Shown here: positions 7,222-15,093 of the stretch, in pieces | Layout of the letters: the number at the start of each line of letters is the position of its first letter | How positions within the stretch are numbered: position 1 is the stretch's first letter | NCBI GenBank assembly: GCA_041676005.1 | Contig: JBAYST010000002.1 | Location: 1 to 35,959, forward strand | Source of the DNA: JBAYST01 sp041676005 | GTDB taxonomy: Bacteria; Bacillota_I; Bacilli_A; RFN20; CAG-826 | Direction of reading: 5' to 3' | Length of the DNA: 35,959 bases | Program-made: the position numbers and the translations under genes | Notes under the pieces: generated by a model | The model's database searches: none | What the model saw: only the letters and a program-made list of their open reading frames with translations | Told to the model about the DNA's origin: nothing

Positions 7222-7620
7222 ATGGCTAAAAAAAGTGATGTCCAATATTATGGAACCGGTCGTCGAAAATCATCGATTGCCCGCGTTTATATCACCCCTG
7301 GAAAAGGCAAAATCATCGTCAATGCACGTGACGTGAATGAATACATGCCTTATGAGACGCTTGTCATGGATTTAAAGCAACCATTAGTTTTAACTAACAC
7401 GCTTGAAAAGTATGATATTAATGCGACTGTTAAAGGTGGAGGATTTACTGGTCAAGCAGGAGCGATTCGTCTTGGTATCGCCCGAGCTTTACTCGAAGCC
7501 GGTGTCGATCGTAAAACTTTAAAAATCGCAGGTTTCATCACTCGTGATGCTCGTGCGAAAGAAAGAAAGAAATACGGTCTTAAAGCCGCTCGTCGCGCCC
7601 CACAATTCTCTAAACGTTAA
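7222..7620 (+). CDS. rpsI: 30S ribosomal protein S9
   Basis: This 132-residue protein has YYGTGRRKSSIARVYITPG near the N-terminus and the conserved C-terminal tail KKYGLKAARRAPQFSKR, whose last Lys-Arg reaches the P-site tRNA in the small subunit. TAGGAGGA at 7208-7215 overlaps the rplM stop region, giving coupled translation. The operon ends in a strong terminator 22 bases later. Confidence 0.97.
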   Translation: MAKKSDVQYYGTGRRKSSIARVYITPGKGKIIVNARDVNEYMPYETLVMDLKQPLVLTNTLEKYDINATVKGGGFTGQAGAIRLGIARALLEAGVDRKTLKIAGFITRDARAKERKKYGLKAARRAPQFSKR

Positions 7621-7641
7621 CCGTTTCGGAATAAAAACTTT

Positions 7642-7667
7642 AAACCCGCATTCATATGCGGGTTTTT
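7642..7667 (+). terminator. Intrinsic terminator of rplM-rpsI
   Basis: AAACCCGCAT (7642-7651) pairs with ATGCGGGTTT (7656-7665) around a TCAT loop. The 3' arm runs into TTTTT. This is a perfect 10-bp stem. Confidence 0.92.
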
Positions 7668-7681
7668 GAATAAAAATGCGA

Positions 7682-7710
7682 TTGATTTTCAAAAAATGAT
7701 ATAGTATATT
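7682..7710 (+). promoter_or_regulatory. Promoter of tRNA-Ile
   Basis: TTGATT (7682-7687), a 17-base spacer and TATATT (7705-7710) precede the tRNA by 24 bases. Confidence 0.65.
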
Positions 7711-7734
7711 ATTTAAGCGTCAATATCCGCATTT

Positions 7735-7811
7735 GGGCCTTTAGCTCAGTTGGTTAGAGCACTCCCCTGATAAGGGAGAGGTCGATAGTTCGAGTCTATT
7801 AAGGCCCACCA
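7735..7811 (+). tRNA. tRNA-Ile (anticodon GAT)
   Basis: The acceptor arm GGGCCTT pairs with AAGGCCC (7801-7807). The D-arm GCTC/GAGC and anticodon stem CTCCC/GGGAG flank the loop CTGATAA with GAT at 7769-7771. The T-loop is TTCGAGT and the CCA is encoded. It has its own promoter and is followed by a weak terminator, so it is probably transcribed separately from the next three. Confidence 0.96.
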
Positions 7812-7822
7812 AATTCAATAAC

Positions 7823-7846
7823 AATGTCTACGGACATTTTTATTTT
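7823..7846 (+). terminator. Weak terminator after tRNA-Ile
   Basis: AATGTC (7823-7828) pairs with GACATT (7833-7838) around a TACG tetraloop and is followed by TTTTATTTT. The stem is only 6 bp, so partial read-through is possible. Confidence 0.55.
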
Positions 7847-7875
7847 AAAACTAAATTGTGTTCACTTTTCTTCTG

Positions 7876-7904
7876 TTGAAAAAATAGTGCTGATTTGCTA
7901 GTAT
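7876..7904 (+). promoter_or_regulatory. Promoter of the tRNA Val-Thr-Leu cluster
   Basis: TTGAAA (7876-7881), a 17-base spacer and TGC-extended TAGTAT (7899-7904) lie 16 bases before tRNA-Val. Confidence 0.6.
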
Positions 7905-7920
7905 TATAAAGCATTTATTC

Positions 7921-7995
7921 GGACACTTAGTTCAGCGGGAGAACGCTTCCTTCACACGGAAGAGGTCACAGGTTCAATCCCTGTAGTGTCCACCA
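7921..7995 (+). tRNA. tRNA-Val (anticodon CAC)
   Basis: GGACACT pairs with AGTGTCC. The anticodon stem CTTCC/GGAAG closes the loop TTCACAC, which puts CAC at positions 34-36, reading GUG. The T-arm ACAGG-TTCAATC-CCTGT is well formed and the CCA is encoded. A CAC valine tRNA is an extra isoacceptor beside the usual TAC one, which must lie elsewhere. Confidence 0.93.
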
Positions 7996-8002
7996 AAAAA
8001 GT

Positions 8003-8078
8003 GCCGGCTTAGCTCAATTGGCAGAGCAACTGATTTGTAATCAGTAGGTTGTAGGTTCGATTCCTATAGCTGGCACCA
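8003..8078 (+). tRNA. tRNA-Thr (anticodon TGT)
   Basis: The acceptor GCCGGCT pairs with AGCTGGC (one G-T pair). The anticodon stem ACTGA/TCAGT closes the loop TTTGTAA, giving TGT. The T-loop is TTCGATT and the CCA is encoded. It lies 7 bases after tRNA-Val, in the same transcript. Confidence 0.96.
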
Positions 8079-8083
8079 CTATT

Positions 8084-8168
8084 GCAGCTGTGGCGGAACA
8101 GGCAGACGCACTAGACTTAGAATCTAGAGAGGAAACTCGTGCAGGTTCAATTCCTGTCAGCTGCACCA
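8084..8168 (+). tRNA. tRNA-Leu (anticodon TAG)
   Basis: This is a class II tRNA with a long variable arm (GAGGAAACTC region). The acceptor GCAGCTG pairs with CAGCTGC. The anticodon stem CTAGA/TCTAG closes the loop CTTAGAA, giving TAG. The CCA is encoded. It lies 5 bases after tRNA-Thr and is last in the cluster. Confidence 0.96.
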
Positions 8169-8212
8169 AAAAAATATTTGGTTAGTGTTTCAAAAACACG
8201 ATAAATTACTAG

Positions 8213-8238
8213 AAAAGCACCTTAGATGGTGCTTTTTT
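8213..8238 (+). terminator. Intrinsic terminator of the tRNA cluster
   Basis: AAAAGCACC (8213-8221) pairs with GGTGCTTTT (8228-8236) around a 6-base loop and runs into T residues. Confidence 0.88.
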
Positions 8239-8369
8239 GTGCTTTGTAGACAAAAAATGATAGAGTTCAATTCCTTTCAAAGGTTGGCAGAAAGATTTTA
8301 CATTTTTACATAATATTTCAAGAACTAACATCAAAGAACCAATTTCATAAAGTATAAAAGTTAGTCATG

Positions 8370-8390
8370 TGATAATATTATCTTTACATG
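8370..8390 (+). promoter_or_regulatory. Extended -10 of the flippase-like gene, predicted leaderless
   Basis: TGA-TAATAT (8370-8378, preceded by TG) is an extended -10-like box ending 9 bases before the ATG at 8388. There is no purine-rich ribosome site between them. An alternative -10 (TATAAA, 8353-8358) would also give a leader without any Shine-Dalgarno. Confidence 0.55.
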
Positions 8391-9842
8391 GATGTAAAAA
8401 ACGAAAATAGTGAGACCATTGAATCTACTTCTAATTTTTCTAAAAAAGAAAAAAAGAAATCGCCTTGGAAGTACATTATAAACATCGTTATTGTTTTAAT
8501 CGTTACTATTGGTGCCGTTGCGATTTCTTTAGCGGCAGATTTTAAAAATATTGTCGAATCCTTTAAAACGGTGAATTGGTTTTGGATTGGAATGTGCTTT
8601 TTAATGGTCATCTTAGCTGCGGGATTGAGAAGTCTGATTCTTTTTGCATTCGCACGTTTATATACGAGAAATTATCATTACCACCAAGCTCTTGCCTGTG
8701 ATAGCATTGGAACTTTTTATAACTCAGTTACTCCAGGCGCTAGCGGTGGACAAGTGATTCAAGCCTATACATACAAAAAGCAAGGTGTTCCGATTTCCGC
8801 TGCGGCTTCAATCCTCGTCATGTATTCGATCGTTTATCAAATTGTTCTCATCGTTTATGGGATTGTTTCGTTCATCGTGAAATACGATACATTAATGGTG
8901 ATTAAAGCGATCGATTTTACAATTAATAATGTTCCTATTTCAATTCCTATTTTGCCGCTAACAATTATTGGTTTTGCGCTTAATCTCAGTGTTATTTTAA
9001 TTGTTTTATTGATGTCTTATTCTAGAAAATTCCACAATCTTGTTTTAGGTCCGATAATTTCTTTTTTGGCTAAAATCAAGATTGTTAAAAACCCAAATAA
9101 ACTTCGGGAGAATCTTCGCGTTCAAGTCGAGAACTTTAAAATTGAACTCCGACGCTTGTTATCGAACATTCCTTTTACAATCTTAGTTACGATTCTCTTT
9201 TTTCTAGTCGTGACTTTGACATATTCAATTCCATTTTTTGCCGGTAAAGCTTTAGGTGCTGAATATTCGTCTGAATGGATTTCGTTTTGGGATAGTATCT
9301 ACTATGGAAATTATCATCAGATGATCACTGGCTTAATTCCAATTCCTGGTTCTGCAGGAGCGTCTGAATATTTCTTTAACCAACTTTTCTATACTTATTA
9401 TAATTCGAGTGGTGACATTGAAATCTCCACACTTGCAGCACAACTTATTTGGAGAACTATCACCTTTACAATTCCGCTTATTATCGGAGGTTTTGTTGCC
9501 GCTTTTTATCGTTCTTCCCCCAAGGAAAATATTCCTCAAGAACATTCCTTCCGAGATACTTTTGTTTCCTTACAAAAAAGTACATATGTTGAACGAAAAC
9601 AATCTGCGGATGCTGAATTTGACACGATGCGGCTCAATCGTGAATTGATTCGTGAATCTCTCAAGAGAAAAAAGGAAAAAGATAATTTAGACAAAGAACA
9701 ACCTTCTCGTCGTTTTGATCAAACCGATTGGAGCGAAATTGAAGTCGATGATACATATCTTTTAGAAGAAGAATCCACTGAACAATTAAGCGATGGGATC
9801 AGTGACACCAAAAAAGAAAAAGAGGAGGGCACTGAAAAATGA
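8388..9842 (+). CDS. YbhN/MprF-type flippase-like integral membrane protein
   Basis: This is a 484-residue protein. After a charged N-terminus (about 1-25) come about eight hydrophobic segments to residue 375. The diagnostic stretch FYNSVTPGASGGQVIQAY (about 110-128) and the later PIPGSAGASEYFF belong to the lysylphosphatidylglycerol synthetase transmembrane family (UPF0104, AglD). The soluble aminoacyl-transferase domain of full MprF is absent. Instead the C-terminus (about 375-484) is a hydrophilic, highly charged tail rich in Lys and Glu. Members of the family are thought to move lipids across the membrane. The 4-base overlap with a GT4 glycolipid glycosyltransferase suggests that a glycolipid is the cargo; this is inference. 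The start is ATG without a Shine-Dalgarno. Confidence 0.8.
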   Translation: MDVKNENSETIESTSNFSKKEKKKSPWKYIINIVIVLIVTIGAVAISLAADFKNIVESFKTVNWFWIGMCFLMVILAAGLRSLILFAFARLYTRNYHYHQALACDSIGTFYNSVTPGASGGQVIQAYTYKKQGVPISAAASILVMYSIVYQIVLIVYGIVSFIVKYDTLMVIKAIDFTINNVPISIPILPLTIIGFALNLSVILIVLLMSYSRKFHNLVLGPIISFLAKIKIVKNPNKLRENLRVQVENFKIELRRLLSNIPFTILVTILFFLVVTLTYSIPFFAGKALGAEYSSEWISFWDSIYYGNYHQMITGLIPIPGSAGASEYFFNQLFYTYYNSSGDIEISTLAAQLIWRTITFTIPLIIGGFVAAFYRSSPKENIPQEHSFRDTFVSLQKSTYVERKQSADAEFDTMRLNRELIRESLKRKKEKDNLDKEQPSRRFDQTDWSEIEVDDTYLLEEESTEQLSDGISDTKKEKEEGTEK

Positions 9843-11014
9843 GAATTGCAATTTTTTCGGATACTTATCCTCCCCAAATAAACGGTGTTGCTACCTCGAC
9901 TTATAATTTAGTCAATACTTTAAAAGCTCACGGACACGACGTTTTGCTTGTCACCGTCAATCGGACAGATACGAAATTTAACTTCAGTGAGGGAGTAGTT
10001 GAAATCCCTGGAATCTTATTAAAGAGAATTTATGGTTATCGTCTAGCCCCGATTTATCACGGAAAAGCGATGCGCGTCATCAGGGATTGGAACCCTGAAA
10101 TCATTCACAATCAAACCGATGCCGCAGTTGGGCAATTTGCAAAAATTGTTGCCCGTCATTTAAAAATTCCAATTGTTTATACTTATCACACTCAATACGA
10201 AGACTATACTTACTATGTTACCAAAGGTAATTTTGATCGAATCGCGCGAAACGTGATTCAATATTATTCTCGGATGGTCGCAAAAGGATCAACGGGTTTT
10301 ATCACCCCGAGTGTGAAAACAAAAGAGATGATGCGAATGTATGGAAGCGATGTTCATATTTCAGTTATTCCAACCGGAATTGATTTTTCTCTTTTCGAAG
10401 AAAATAAAATTGATAAAAAAGAAGTTGATGAATTTAAAAAAGAACACGGAATAAAAGAAAATACTTTAGTGTTTTTGATTCTCGGCCGTTTAGCCAATGA
10501 AAAATCGATGGATGTGAGTATTAATTACTACGCTGGTTTTTTAAAAAAACATCCTGAAATTGATACAAAAATGTTCATTGTCGGAGGTGGACCAGCACGA
10601 AATTCCTTAGAACTTCTCACTCATGAACTAAAGATCGCCGATAAAGTCGAATTCATCGGACCAGTTCCTGCCTCACGAGTTCCATTTTTCTATTATCTTG
10701 CTGACGTTTATACATCTGCCTCAATTACCGAAACTCAAGGATTGACATTTATGGAAGCAATGGCGAGTCGGACCTTGGTTTTAGCACGGTATGACGATAA
10801 TCTCACTGGAGTTATTGAGGATAATGAAACAGGTTTTTTCTTCACTAGCGAAGATACTTTTATCGAAAAGGTCGAAAGGATAATCGCTTCAAATCAAGAA
10901 GAAAAAGAGCGGATTCATGAAAACGCATTGAAAATTATTGAAAAATATTCGATTCAGACATTCTATGAAAATGTGATGGAGGTTTATTTGCGCTGTGTTA
11001 AAAAATACTGGTAA
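9839..11014 (+). CDS. GT4-family glycosyltransferase, probably (glucosyl)diacylglycerol synthase
   Basis: This is a 391-residue GT-B glycosyltransferase. The N-terminal domain starts IAIFSDTYPPQINGVATSTYNL and carries VYTYHTQYEDYTYYVTKG, close to the acceptor region of the Acholeplasma monoglucosyldiacylglycerol synthase as I recall it. The C-terminal nucleotide-sugar domain has FLILGRLANEKSMD, FIVGGGPA and the EX7E motif in ETQGLTFMEAMASRT. Such enzymes transfer glucose to diacylglycerol on the inner membrane face, controlling bilayer properties and providing a lipid anchor. The start overlaps the upstream flippase-like gene by 4 bases (ATGA). Mannosyl or other sugar specificity cannot be excluded. 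Confidence 0.83.
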   Translation: MRIAIFSDTYPPQINGVATSTYNLVNTLKAHGHDVLLVTVNRTDTKFNFSEGVVEIPGILLKRIYGYRLAPIYHGKAMRVIRDWNPEIIHNQTDAAVGQFAKIVARHLKIPIVYTYHTQYEDYTYYVTKGNFDRIARNVIQYYSRMVAKGSTGFITPSVKTKEMMRMYGSDVHISVIPTGIDFSLFEENKIDKKEVDEFKKEHGIKENTLVFLILGRLANEKSMDVSINYYAGFLKKHPEIDTKMFIVGGGPARNSLELLTHELKIADKVEFIGPVPASRVPFFYYLADVYTSASITETQGLTFMEAMASRTLVLARYDDNLTGVIEDNETGFFFTSEDTFIEKVERIIASNQEEKERIHENALKIIEKYSIQTFYENVMEVYLRCVKKYW

Positions 11015-11792
11015 AAAAATTAAACGCATTAGAATTTGTAAAGAAAAAGTCGTCATCTATTTTTTTGATCAAACCAAATTGAATATTTCTCACGATACTT
11101 ATGCTTCTTTTTATTTTTTTCCAAACAAAGAACTATCAGCTCAAGAGTTAAAGGAAATTAAAGATTTAAATGGAACTTCTTTGTTGTTAAACGAAGCATT
11201 GAAGTTGTTAAAAAAATCGGTGATGAGTGAACAAAAAGTTCGAGAAAAATTGCTGACAAAAAGCACCAATCGAAAAAAAATTGAATCCGTGATCAAGTCC
11301 TTAAAAGAACACGATCTTATTTCCGATGAAGCTTATGTCGCAGATTTTCTTATTTATGCCCAAGAAAAAAAGATGGGAAAATATAAAATCATCAACGAAC
11401 TAATCAAACGCGGAATTAGGCCTGAAATGGCAAAAAAAGTTGTATTTAAAGAACACGAAGAATTGAAAAAAGCACTTTCGCTTCTTCCTATACTTTTAAG
11501 AAGGTACGCTACTCGCAATGACCAAGCGAAAAAAGAAGCAATTTTTAATTATTTATTAATGCGCGGTTATTCTAGTGAAATCGCCCACAACGTAGTTAAA
11601 GAAATTCGCTATAATGAAAAAAAGGAAAACGATTTTCTCGAGAGAGATTTTGAACTTCTCTATTTGAGACTTTCGTCGAGATTTGAAGGTCGTGAACTAT
11701 TTGAAAAGGTCAATGAACAATTACGTAAAAAAGGATATAAATACAACGCAATAAAACTGAAATGGGAGGAAAAAGATTTTGAAAACAATTAG
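10995..11792 (+). CDS. recX: RecX family regulatory protein
   Basis: This 265-residue protein has the three-helix repeats of RecX in order: ALKLLKKSVMSEQKVREKLL, then IESVIKSLKEHDLISDEAYVADFL, then KIINELIKRGIRPEMAKKVV, with two further degenerate repeats to the end. The length fits the longer Firmicute RecX. It modulates RecA filaments; recA itself lies at 35208, far from this gene. The start is GTG at 10995, with GGAGG at 10978-10982 twelve bases upstream, so the 5' end lies within the glycosyltransferase gene (20-base overlap). Confidence 0.85.
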   Translation: MLKNTGKKIKRIRICKEKVVIYFFDQTKLNISHDTYASFYFFPNKELSAQELKEIKDLNGTSLLLNEALKLLKKSVMSEQKVREKLLTKSTNRKKIESVIKSLKEHDLISDEAYVADFLIYAQEKKMGKYKIINELIKRGIRPEMAKKVVFKEHEELKKALSLLPILLRRYATRNDQAKKEAIFNYLLMRGYSSEIAHNVVKEIRYNEKKENDFLERDFELLYLRLSSRFEGRELFEKVNEQLRKKGYKYNAIKLKWEEKDFENN

Positions 11793-12714
11793 TGAATTTG
11801 TCGATGGAGAAAGAATAACTACGCAATTGATGGTTGTCAGCGCCTTAAAAGGCGTGACGAATAACGGTCTGAGTTATTTGACGATCGACTTAAGAGATGC
11901 AAGTGGAACGATCAATGGGAAAAAATGGGAAGTAAGCGCATATGATGAAGAAACTTTTCAAGCTGGAACTGTTGTCGAAGTAACTGGAGATGTCATTTTT
12001 TATAAAACTTCTTTGCAGTTAAAAATTTTAAGTGCCAAAAAAGTTGACGAAGATGAAATTGACTTGATGAAGTTTGTCAAAGGTCCACCAGTAGAAAAAG
12101 AAATTTTGATCGACAGATTGAACGAACACATCGCATCGATCAAAGACAAAGAGTGCCGCGCAATTGTGACGAGTATTGTCGAAGAACACGCAAAAAAAAT
12201 CTTTGATTATCCAGCGGCCGTGAGTATTCATCATGAATTCGCAAGCGGATTATTATTCCACACGGTTTCGATGGCGGATATCGCTAAATTGCTCGCTGAT
12301 TATTATAAAGACATCGATCGCGATATTTTACTCGGTGGAGTCATTTTACACGATGTCGGAAAAACGATTGAGTTTGAAGGAAGTGTCGTCTATAAATATT
12401 CGGTTGAAGGAAAATTGATTGGCCACATTTCAATCATGGTGGCAGTCATTAGAGAAACAGCTAAAAAATTAGGAATTACGAGCGAAATTCCACTTCTTCT
12501 TGAACATATGGTTTTATCTCATCACGGTGAATATGAATTCGGTTCACCAGTTTTGCCACTCACCAAAGAAGCGATTTTACTCAATTATATTGATAATATT
12601 GATAGCAAAATGGCAATTATCAATAAAGCCTTAGAAGATGTCAAGCCGGGAGAATTTTCACAAAAAATATTCGCCCTTGATGGACGAACGCTTTATAAAC
12701 CAAAAAAGAATTGA
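11779..12714 (+). CDS. yhaM: 3'-5' exoribonuclease YhaM family
   Basis: This 311-residue protein has an N-terminal OB-fold (about 1-95, GLSYLTIDLRDASGTINGKKW) and a C-terminal HD domain with HHEFASGLLFHTVSMADIA, GGVILHDVGKTIEF and MVLSHHGEYEFGSPV supplying the metal-binding His/Asp residues. YhaM trims short RNA and ssDNA 3' ends with Mn2+. The start is TTG at 11779, chosen because GGGAGGA (11764-11770) lies eight bases upstream. It overlaps recX by 14 bases. In Bacillus yhaM lies close to hit and prsA; the same three families are neighbours here. Confidence 0.88.
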   Translation: MKTISEFVDGERITTQLMVVSALKGVTNNGLSYLTIDLRDASGTINGKKWEVSAYDEETFQAGTVVEVTGDVIFYKTSLQLKILSAKKVDEDEIDLMKFVKGPPVEKEILIDRLNEHIASIKDKECRAIVTSIVEEHAKKIFDYPAAVSIHHEFASGLLFHTVSMADIAKLLADYYKDIDRDILLGGVILHDVGKTIEFEGSVVYKYSVEGKLIGHISIMVAVIRETAKKLGITSEIPLLLEHMVLSHHGEYEFGSPVLPLTKEAILLNYIDNIDSKMAIINKALEDVKPGEFSQKIFALDGRTLYKPKKN

Positions 12715-12726
12715 AATCGGAATAAT

Positions 12727-12753
12727 AAAAAAAGTGGCAGTGCCACTTTTTTA
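12727..12753. terminator. Bidirectional terminator between yhaM and the HIT gene
   Basis: AAAAAGTGGC pairs with GCCACTTTTT around an AGT loop, with A-runs on one side and T-runs on the other. It can therefore stop transcription from both converging genes. Confidence 0.88.
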
Positions 12754-12755
12754 AC

Positions 12756-13172
12756 CTAAATTTCAGATTTTATCTTATCTGCAACAGCAGGCAAATTGAG
12801 ATTTTCTAAATCTGGGTTTTTCATTTCGATGACAACTTTATCATCTTTTCCATAACGCGGAATTACGTGGACATGGAAATGTTTGACAGTTTGACCAGCA
12901 GTTTCATAACAATTCGTCAATACGTTTACTCCTTTGGCTCCGAGAATCCGAATTTGAATTTGACCAACTCTTTGCGCGACATCCATCACTTGATGAATCG
13001 CGGCTTTTGGAGTGTTTAAAAAATTCTCATAATGTTTTTTCGAAATGATCAAAGTATGACCAGGAGTGACGGGAGAAATGTCGAGAAACGCAAGGACGTT
13101 ACTGTCTTCATAGAGCTTATAACACGGGATTTCCCCGTTGGCTATTTGACAGAAGATACATTTTTCTTTCAT
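12756..13172 (-). CDS. hit: HIT family protein (histidine triad nucleotide hydrolase)
   Basis: This 138-residue protein has the active-site triad HFHVHVIPRY near residue 101 and an N-terminal CIFCQIANGEIPCYKLYED with the zinc-type Cys pair common in Firmicute HIT proteins. PVTPGHTLIISKKH is also conserved. HIT (HinT) proteins hydrolyse adenosine phosphoramidates and related AMP adducts. A ribosome site AAGAAGG lies eight bases upstream, and an extended A/T promoter with TATAAT (complement of 13198-13203) precedes it. Confidence 0.92.
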   Translation of the reverse strand: MKEKCIFCQIANGEIPCYKLYEDSNVLAFLDISPVTPGHTLIISKKHYENFLNTPKAAIHQVMDVAQRVGQIQIRILGAKGVNVLTNCYETAGQTVKHFHVHVIPRYGKDDKVVIEMKNPDLENLNLPAVADKIKSEI

Positions 13173-13197
13173 CTTTGTATACCTTCTTTCTGCTTAT

Positions 13198-13203
13198 ATT
13201 ATA
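13198..13203 (-). promoter_or_regulatory. -10 box of the HIT gene
   Basis: TATAAT on the minus strand lies 25 bases upstream of the HIT start. The region where a -35 would fall is occupied by the terminator hairpin of the upstream lipoprotein gene, and no good -35 is seen. Confidence 0.45.
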
Positions 13204-13208
13204 TATAA

Positions 13209-13234
13209 GAAAAAAGGGGTTGCACACCCCTTTT
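13209..13234 (-). terminator. Terminator of the lipoprotein pair
   Basis: On the minus strand AAAAGGGG pairs with CCCCTTTT (13227-13234 with 13212-13219 on the plus strand) around a 7-base loop, followed by TT and a short A/T tail. Confidence 0.8.
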
Positions 13235-13251
13235 AAAGTTTTTAACCTTTT

Positions 13252-15093
13252 TTATTCGTCTTCAAAGAGTTCCGGATAATTGGCTTCGAAGTAATCATAA
13301 ATCGTTTCATCGTGATAAGCGATCGAAGCTGCTTTGAGCCAATATTGAGTTGAAAGAGTTTTGTAAGAAGAGTTTTCGGCGATTACTTGAGCGACTTCGT
13401 GAGAAATCTTTTCAATTTTATTCCAGCCTTCAACTTCTCCATAAATTCCTTCGTAATTCTTATCACTGGTAAGCGATAATTTTGAAGATGAAACGGCTTC
13501 GGTCACTTCGACAAGATAATAAGTGCTGGTCGATTTGTTGAACCAAAGGAAATCGTTTGCATAACCCGTTGTTGATTCTTCTTCAACAGAAACTTTTTCA
13601 GATGTAGCCGGTTTTAAATAATAATGGCCATTGATTTTACAGACATAGTTTCCTTCATTTTCAGGAATTGCATATACGCCTTCAACAAAACGATCTGGAT
13701 AAGGATCGACATTTTTATCTAATGCGTTAGCGACACCGATATTGAATAAACGAGTTCTAATTTCTTCATAAAGATCGCTTAAACCGCCGCTTTTAACATA
13801 GAATCCATCGGTGGTGTAGTCTTCTAAACTAACCGAATTGACTTTCTTTGCAAATCCGACACTGACGGTAGTTTTACCACTGCCGGTGAAATTATTATGA
13901 ATTTCGACATCATCGGTTTGTGGATCGACCGTAATTTTTTCGAGATCTTGGATGATTGTACCGAATTTGGTTCCTTGCCAATAGGTGTGACTTGAAGCGG
14001 TGTAACCTGTTGTATCATCAAATACTTTATTGAGTGCACCAGCTGTAACTAAAAGGTTGGCTGCTCTTTCTTCAGAAGTCGTTGGCGCTACGGTAAATGT
14101 TGCAGGTAAACCAACTCCTTTCCAAGCTTTAGAAACTAGTTCCATATCAGCGTTAGCTAAATCGGTAGCATCTGTAGTATTGATATAAGTATCAATGTAA
14201 GCGTTCATCAAATTACCGGCCAAAAGTGGATATTCACTATTGACAGTTAAAGAGACGACATTAACATCTCGAGCGTAAGCACGTCCAATCGTGTTGTAAC
14301 TTTGATCGAACAAATATTGTTCAACAAGAATTTCTCGATAGATTTCAGGAATGAGATCTTTAGAAATATAGTTGAATCCTTTAGCCTCGTTTTCAAGAAG
14401 CTCGACATTGACAAATTCATCGAAAACTTGTTCTTTTTCAATTTCTGGAAGAATGAGAACTTTTTCGTGAAGTATGGTTGTAGATGGAACGTCTCCAGCC
14501 TTTGTTGGGTTAGCAACTCTTGCGTTTTGACTAATCAAATTCATCAAATATTTTTCTTCGCTAAAACGACTCAAATCATCATTATAAGAACCACCCGCAA
14601 TAGCGTCGTAGATAGTTTCTTTTACACGAGTTTGAATTCGATTATAAGCTTCTTTGACGCGACGATATTCGCGCTTACGAGATAATTCGTCCGTTTTACG
14701 CTTTCCATCGCTATCTTTGATCCAATAGGATTTATGAAGTTCAAGGAATTGCTTGACGTCGTCATTGAGTGTTTCTTCGGCATCAACTTTTGAGGCCGCT
14801 TCCGATAAAGAAATCGGATCAGCAGTTGTAGAACCTTTATAACGGCCGATGACAGAAATTGCGAGTTGATGTAAGACTTCGTCTAAAACATCTCTTGCTA
14901 ATGTCCCATCATCTTTGATTGCATCATAAATGATGCTCATGATGTTATTTGGAACCCCACTAGCTAAAGTATCGGTTCCTGTGTCAACGATTAAAGGATT
15001 ATCGTAATCGACTGGTTTAGCCATTACTTCATTACAAGCAGTGAGCATTAAAGCAGAAAGTAAGAAGACAGGGATTAATTTCTTATTTTTCAT
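13252..15093 (-). CDS. Large lipoprotein of unknown function, partner of the PrsA-like protein
   Basis: This is a 613-residue secreted lipoprotein. The signal peptide MKNKKLIPVFLLSALMLTAC ends in a clear lipobox (LTAC, Cys20). The mature part has no motif I recognise. A helical, charged region spans about 75-175 and could correspond to a SurA/PrsA N-terminal domain; the middle is rich in Thr, Asp and Ser; there is no parvulin signature. The signal peptide resembles that of the upstream gene (MKxKKL...LTAC), and the two reading frames overlap by 11 bases and are similar in length, so they may be diverged paralogues. A strong AGGAGGAG at 15103-15110 precedes the start. A chaperone or surface role is inference from the neighbour only. 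Confidence 0.7.
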   Translation of the reverse strand: MKNKKLIPVFLLSALMLTACNEVMAKPVDYDNPLIVDTGTDTLASGVPNNIMSIIYDAIKDDGTLARDVLDEVLHQLAISVIGRYKGSTTADPISLSEAASKVDAEETLNDDVKQFLELHKSYWIKDSDGKRKTDELSRKREYRRVKEAYNRIQTRVKETIYDAIAGGSYNDDLSRFSEEKYLMNLISQNARVANPTKAGDVPSTTILHEKVLILPEIEKEQVFDEFVNVELLENEAKGFNYISKDLIPEIYREILVEQYLFDQSYNTIGRAYARDVNVVSLTVNSEYPLLAGNLMNAYIDTYINTTDATDLANADMELVSKAWKGVGLPATFTVAPTTSEERAANLLVTAGALNKVFDDTTGYTASSHTYWQGTKFGTIIQDLEKITVDPQTDDVEIHNNFTGSGKTTVSVGFAKKVNSVSLEDYTTDGFYVKSGGLSDLYEEIRTRLFNIGVANALDKNVDPYPDRFVEGVYAIPENEGNYVCKINGHYYLKPATSEKVSVEEESTTGYANDFLWFNKSTSTYYLVEVTEAVSSSKLSLTSDKNYEGIYGEVEGWNKIEKISHEVAQVIAENSSYKTLSTQYWLKAASIAYHDETIYDYFEANYPELFEDE

